Shown piece by piece: positions 5,392 to 8,145 of a stretch of DNA of 8,145 nucleotides. The position numbers and the translations under genes were made by a program. Positions within the stretch are counted from its first letter, which is position 1. Each line of letters starts with the position of its first letter. The stretch is from contig CAKUFB010000118.1 of assembly GCA_934647145.1 (NCBI GenBank), positions 1 to 8,145 on the forward strand, written 5' to 3'. The notes beneath the pieces were generated by a model. That model did not search any database, was not told the origin of the DNA, and worked only from the letters and a program-made list of their open reading frames with translations. Source of the DNA: an uncultured Clostridia bacterium (GTDB lineage Bacteria; Bacillota; Clostridia; Christensenellales; Aristaeellaceae).

Positions 5392-6482
5392 AATTCCTGA
5401 AAAACCTGCGCAAAAAGCCGGGCGTGGCCAGCTGCGCCGCGTCGCTGATTTCCATACTGGCGGGCCTTCTGGTCGGCTTCGTGCTGCTGATTGCCTTCAA
5501 CGCGCCCTACGCCGTGTACGGCCTGAAGAAGATCCTGACCACCGGCGTGGGCTCGATGGACCGCTTCGCCAAGGTGCTCTACCAGACCACGCCGCTGATC
5601 ATGTGCGGCTTGTCGGTGGGCTTCGCCTTCAAGACCGGCCTGTTCAACATCGGCGCGTCCGGCCAGGCGACGGTGGGCGCGTTCTGCGCGCTGACCTTCG
5701 CCATACAGTTCCAGATGCCCTGGTACGTGTGCCTGCTCATTTCCATTGTGGGCGGCGCGCTGTGGGGCGCGATACCCGGCCTGTTCAAGGCCTACTTCAA
5801 CGTCAACGAGGTCATCACCTCGATCATGTTCAACTGGATCGGCCTGTTCTCGGTCAACCTGGCGCTCAACAACATGCCCAGGATGCTGGCCAACGCCTGG
5901 GGCGCGGTCAACCGCGACCGCACCGCGCCGCTTGCCAAGGCCAATCCCTCGGCCATACTGCCCAAGCTGGGTCTGGACGAGCTGATGGGCTCCAACTACA
6001 TCAACCTGGGCATTTTCCTGGCGATTCTCGTGGCGATCATCATGTGGGTGATCCTGAGCAAGACCACCTTCGGCTATGAGCTCAAGGCCTGCGGCCACAA
6101 CCGCAGCGCCAGCGAATACGCCGGCATCAACGCCAAACGCAACATCCTTCTCTCGATGACCATCGCGGGCGCGCTGTCCGGCCTGGGCGGCGGCATGTGG
6201 TACCTGGGCGGCACGATGCAGTACACCCTGGTCAAGAACCTGCTGGCCATGGGCTTTAACGGCATCCCGGTGGCGCTTCTGGGCGCCTCGCACCCGATCG
6301 GCATCCTGTTCAGCGCCCTGTTCATTTCCTACATTCAGGTGGGCGGCGACGCGCTGCAGCCCGAGTTCGCCAAGGAGATCATCGACATCATCATCGCCGC
6401 GATCATCTACCTGAGCGCGTTTTCCCTGCTCATCAAGGAGTTTATCACCCGCAGCCATAAGAAGGAGGGGAAAGCGAAATGA
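5388..6482 (+). CDS. ABC transporter permease 1 (NupP/YufP type)
   Basis: A 364-residue integral membrane protein of the BPD_transp_2 superfamily, one of two channel subunits of the importer. A basic N-terminus (MKFLKNLRKK) precedes about 8-10 hydrophobic segments, approximately 17-37, 66-82, 94-109, 113-131, 143-160, 205-223, 253-275, 288-317 and 329-350. Family motifs include GLFNIGASGQ (84-93) and the cytoplasmic coupling region YELKACGHNRSASEYAGI (230-247), which contacts the ATPase. The basic C-terminus faces the cytoplasm. The start overlaps the ATPase stop (ATGA), with AAGGAGG 10 bases upstream inside that gene, so translation is coupled. The end overlaps permease 2 in the same way. 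Nucleoside specificity is inferred from the family and operon layout. Confidence 0.93.
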   Translation: MKFLKNLRKKPGVASCAASLISILAGLLVGFVLLIAFNAPYAVYGLKKILTTGVGSMDRFAKVLYQTTPLIMCGLSVGFAFKTGLFNIGASGQATVGAFCALTFAIQFQMPWYVCLLISIVGGALWGAIPGLFKAYFNVNEVITSIMFNWIGLFSVNLALNNMPRMLANAWGAVNRDRTAPLAKANPSAILPKLGLDELMGSNYINLGIFLAILVAIIMWVILSKTTFGYELKACGHNRSASEYAGINAKRNILLSMTIAGALSGLGGGMWYLGGTMQYTLVKNLLAMGFNGIPVALLGASHPIGILFSALFISYIQVGGDALQPEFAKEIIDIIIAAIIYLSAFSLLIKEFITRSHKKEGKAK

Positions 6483-7465
6483 TTATTCTCGCCGACATTC
6501 TCAGCGCAACCATTCTTTTCGCCGTGCCGCTTCTGCTGGTGGCGCTGGGCGGCATGTTCTCCGAGCGCAGCGGCGTGATCAACATCGCGCTGGAGGGCGT
6601 GATGATCGTGGGCGCGCTGGCCAGCTGTCTGGTGCTCAAGGGCATGGACGCGACCGCCTTCTGGCCCGCGCATCCTCAAGTGGGCATGCTGCTGGCCATC
6701 CTGGCGGCAGGCGCGGTGGGCATGCTGTTCTCACTGCTGCTGGCCTTCGCCTCGATCAACCTCAAGGCCGACCAGACCATCGGCGGCACCGCGCTCAACA
6801 TGCTGGCGCCGGCCATCGCCGTGGTCGTGACCTGGGCGATACAGGGTCAGGGTCAGACCACCATCCTCATTCCCACCTGGATTCGCATCACGCAGGCTGA
6901 TTTCGGCCTCGAGGCGGCGGACACCTTCCTGCAGCGCCTGCTCTTCAAGAGCTTCTACCTGACCACGCCCATCGCGTTTTTCCTGCTGATCGTCTCCTGG
7001 CTGGTGATGTACAAGACCCGGCTGGGCCTCAGGCTGCGCGCGTGCGGCGAGCATCCTCAGGCGGCGGACGCGGCGGGCATCAGCGTGTACCGCATGCGCT
7101 ACACGGGCGTGACCATCTCCGGCTTCCTGGCAGGCATCGGCGGCTTCGCCTTTGCCATCGCCGCGGGCTCCGGTTTCCAGTCTACGGTGGCCGGCTACGG
7201 CTTCCTGGCCCTGGCCGTGATGATCTTCGGCAACTGGAAGCCCCTGCCCATACTGGGCGCGTCGCTGTTCTTCGCCTTCTTCAAGATCATCGGCTCCTAC
7301 AGCGCGTCCATCCCCTTCCTGCCCACCTTCAGCGGCGTGAAGTCCAAGGAATACATCTATCAGATGCTTCCCTATCTGGTCACGATGATCGTGCTCGTCC
7401 TGACCTCCAAAAAGTCCCACGCCCCCAAGGCCGAGGGTATCCCCTACGACAAGGGTCAGCGCTAG
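6479..7465 (+). CDS. ABC transporter permease 2 (NupQ/YufQ type)
   Basis: A 328-residue BPD_transp_2 permease that pairs with permease 1 in the membrane. Hydrophobic segments lie near 5-25, 36-54, 68-91, 105-121, 160-178, 208-229, 237-250, 255-273 and 294-309. ALGGMFSERSGVINIALEG (22-40) is the family N-terminal signature, and LRLRACGEHPQAADAAGI (184-201) is the coupling loop to the ATPase. The C-terminus is short and polar. AAGGAGGGG lies 8 bases before the ATG, and the start overlaps the preceding stop by four bases. The stop codon TAG (7463-7465) already sits in the left arm of a palindrome (7464-7480), so the repeat region begins right at the end of the gene. No typical terminator with a T-run follows. 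Confidence 0.94.
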   Translation: MIILADILSATILFAVPLLLVALGGMFSERSGVINIALEGVMIVGALASCLVLKGMDATAFWPAHPQVGMLLAILAAGAVGMLFSLLLAFASINLKADQTIGGTALNMLAPAIAVVVTWAIQGQGQTTILIPTWIRITQADFGLEAADTFLQRLLFKSFYLTTPIAFFLLIVSWLVMYKTRLGLRLRACGEHPQAADAAGISVYRMRYTGVTISGFLAGIGGFAFAIAAGSGFQSTVAGYGFLALAVMIFGNWKPLPILGASLFFAFFKIIGSYSASIPFLPTFSGVKSKEYIYQMLPYLVTMIVLVLTSKKSHAPKAEGIPYDKGQR

Positions 7466-7506
7466 TCGGCAGTGCCGACTGCCACCTGCTGCCGCCGAGG
7501 CCACAC

Positions 7507-7541
7507 GAATCCGGGAGCCATAAATTAGAGCTCCCGGATTC
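7507..7541 (+). repeat. Conserved-loop hairpin 1
   Basis: A perfect 12-bp stem GAATCCGGGAGC/GCTCCCGGATTC with loop CATAAATTAGA. It is the first strong structure after the permease 2 stop apart from the small palindrome at 7464. No T-run follows (TTCGTACTTCTG), so it is not a standard terminator but could stop exonucleases or act as a structured RNA element. Confidence 0.75.
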
Positions 7542-7598
7542 TTCGTACTTCTGTGACTTAAGGATAGTGCCCCACAAGAGCTGCCGCGTGGGCCACAC

Positions 7599-7633
7599 GC
7601 ATCCTTCGGCCATAAATTAGAGCCTCAGGATGC
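7599..7633 (+). repeat. Conserved-loop hairpin 2
   Basis: GCATCCT/AGGATGC (7 bp), a TC/TC internal mismatch, then GGC/GCC, closing the same loop CATAAATTAGA as hairpin 1. The stem sequence differs from hairpin 1 while pairing is kept. Confidence 0.65.
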
Positions 7634-7806
7634 TTCGCGGTCAGAAGACCCGGGCAACTGCCCCACAAGAGCTGCGGCCAATAGTCAAACAAATCCGGGA
7701 GCCACCGGGCAGGCTGAGCCTGCACGCACTTGCTGCCGCGTGGGCCACACGAATCCGGGAGCCACCGGGCAGTGCCCGGTTCCACTTGCTGCCGCCGAGG
7801 CCACAC

Positions 7807-7841
7807 GAATCCGGGAGCCATAGATTAGAGCTCCCGGATTC
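7807..7841 (+). repeat. Conserved-loop hairpin 3 (duplicate of hairpin 1)
   Basis: Same 12-bp stem as hairpin 1, loop CATAGATTAGA with one change. It lies 300 bp downstream within the 97-bp duplicated segment, so it is not an independent case of stem divergence. Confidence 0.75.
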
Positions 7842-7892
7842 TTCGTATTTCTGTGACTTAAGGATAGTGCCCCACAAGGCGTTCCTATCGAC

Positions 7893-7928
7893 GACTATCG
7901 GCCGCCATAGATTAAAGCGGCCGAAGTC
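7893..7928 (+). repeat. Conserved-loop hairpin 4
   Basis: CGGCCGC/GCGGCCG (7 bp), extended by GACT/AGTC after a small internal loop, closes loop CATAGATTAAA. The stem core GGCCGC is shared with the minus-strand copy at 26-50, and both are followed by GTCTGCG. Confidence 0.65.
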
Positions 7929-7951
7929 TGCGAATCTGCCGTGCAGTGCCC

Positions 7952-7982
7952 ACTTCCCCGTGCCTCGCCTGAAAGGGGAGGT
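7952..7982. repeat. Hairpin ACTTCCCC/GGGGAGGT
   Basis: Arms at 7952-7959 and 7975-7982 pair over 8 bp with one G-T, with a 15-nt loop. It is not related in sequence to the conserved-loop family. Function unknown. Confidence 0.4.
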
Positions 7983-7999
7983 CGGACTGTCAAAAAACT

Positions 8000-8032
8000 C
8001 GGGAGAGCTCGAGAGGGCCGCAGCCCTCTCGA
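8000..8032 (-). repeat. Palindrome sharing 17 bp with the end of the barstar-SGNH gene
   Basis: TCGAGAGGGC/GCCCTCTCGA (8009-8018/8023-8032) is a perfect 10-bp stem with loop CGCA. CGGGAGAGCTCGAGAGG (8000-8016) is the exact reverse complement of 1882-1898. Read on the minus strand, the hairpin is followed about 11 bases later by six T residues (plus 7992-7997). It could therefore serve as the end of a leftward transcript from a gene beyond the right edge; the gap is long for a standard terminator. Confidence 0.55.
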
Positions 8033-8041
8033 ACTTCCAAT

Positions 8042-8070
8042 CGCGCCCAGCGGCGTGTACGGTGGGCGCG
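8042..8070. repeat. Hairpin CGCGCCCA/TGGGCGCG
   Basis: A perfect 8-bp stem with a 13-nt loop (8050-8062), part of a continuous run of hairpins to the right edge. No coding frame with a start signal is visible here. Confidence 0.4.
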
Positions 8071-8072
8071 GG

Positions 8073-8117
8073 ACGATTTTTGCGCCGGAAAATCCCATTT
8101 TCCAGAGCAAAAATCGT
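8073..8117. repeat. Long AT-rich two-part hairpin
   Basis: ACGATTTTTGC (8073-8083) pairs with GCAAAAATCGT (8107-8117), 11 bp. Inside, after a 3x3 internal loop, GGAAAAT (8087-8093) pairs with ATTTTCC (8097-8103) around CCC. It is notably A/T-rich against GC-rich surroundings. The TTTTTGCGCC motif at 8077-8086 recurs at 8127-8136 near the window edge, hinting at another repeat unit that runs off the end. Confidence 0.55.
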
Positions 8118-8145
8118 TTCCCTGCAGTTTTTGCGCCCGGAAATC

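Larger units (their letters stand above)
7464..7928 (+). repeat. Mosaic palindromic repeat region after the transporter operon
   Basis: This gene-free stretch is built from recurring parts. Part one is short palindromes centred on GCA-G-TGC or close variants: 7464-7480 (8-bp arms), 7652-7663 (5-bp arms, AC centre) and 7764-7780 (8-bp arms); GCAGGCT-g-AGCCTGC at 7709-7723 is similar. Part two is a 20-base box, GCTGCCGCSKRGGCCACACG, at 7488-7507, 7580-7599, 7732-7751 and 7788-7807. Part three is hairpins with a conserved 11-nt loop (separate entries). Bases 7482-7578 and 7782-7878 are near-identical copies (three mismatches) exactly 300 bp apart. AATCCGGGAGCCACCGGGCAG occurs at 7691 and 7752. 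Open frames here repeat the same peptides and have no ribosome binding sites. Confidence 0.85.

Noticed and set aside
7380..7877. Minus-strand open frames with repeated peptides after the operon
   Set aside because: They arise because the 97-bp duplication is offset by 300 bases, a multiple of three. They lie across palindromes and lack start signals.
7464..7928. Integron attC sites
   Set aside because: Structured palindromes with variable stems recall attC, but there is no integrase, no cassettes between them, and the conserved part is the apical loop rather than the ends.

Overview
The window looks like chromosomal DNA of a GC-rich anaerobic Clostridia-type Firmicute. Three things point that way: strong AGGAGG-type ribosome binding sites, sigma-A-like promoters, and tightly overlapping genes that include a complete BMP/Nup-type ABC transporter operon of the kind common in Firmicutes. 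The SBP leader (AxA cleavage site, no good lipobox) and the density of GC-rich intergenic hairpins fit an uncultured gut lineage, perhaps Christensenellales or Oscillospirales. That placement is an inference from style, not from a marker gene.

Layout, left to right. Positions 1-121 are non-coding and hold GC-rich hairpins, one of them a minus-strand copy of a palindrome family that recurs at the right end. A good promoter (122-151) drives a two-gene unit. The first gene is a RadC/UPF0758-family protein with a TTG start (196-963) whose JAMM metal site is lost. It overlaps by 20 bases a gene (944-1873) that joins an intact-looking barstar (barnase-inhibitor) domain to an SGNH/GDSL-hydrolase domain. 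The fusion gene ends in a 16-bp hairpin with its stop codon in the loop. Positions 1942-2512 are a tandem array of about 5.5 copies of a 103-bp non-coding unit, closed by a rho-independent terminator (2551-2586).

A second promoter (2607-2635) starts the transporter operon: BMP-family substrate-binding protein (2689-3756), a terminator/alternative-hairpin pair (3770-3813), double-NBD ATPase (3841-5391), permease 1 (5388-6482) and permease 2 (6479-7465). The last three genes are joined by ATGA overlaps. Together they form one importer, most likely for purine or other nucleosides: the SBP captures substrate outside the membrane, the two permeases form the channel, and the ATPase drives uptake. 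The intergenic hairpins probably allow more SBP than membrane components.

Positions 7464-8145 contain no convincing gene. They are a mosaic of palindromes. Four hairpins share an 11-base loop (CATARATTARA) while their stems differ; short palindromes are centred on GCAGTGC or close variants; a 20-base box occurs four times; and a 97-bp stretch is duplicated exactly 300 bp apart. A run of unrelated strong hairpins follows up to the right edge. The most novel items are the conserved-loop hairpin family, the barstar-SGNH fusion and the 103-bp array.
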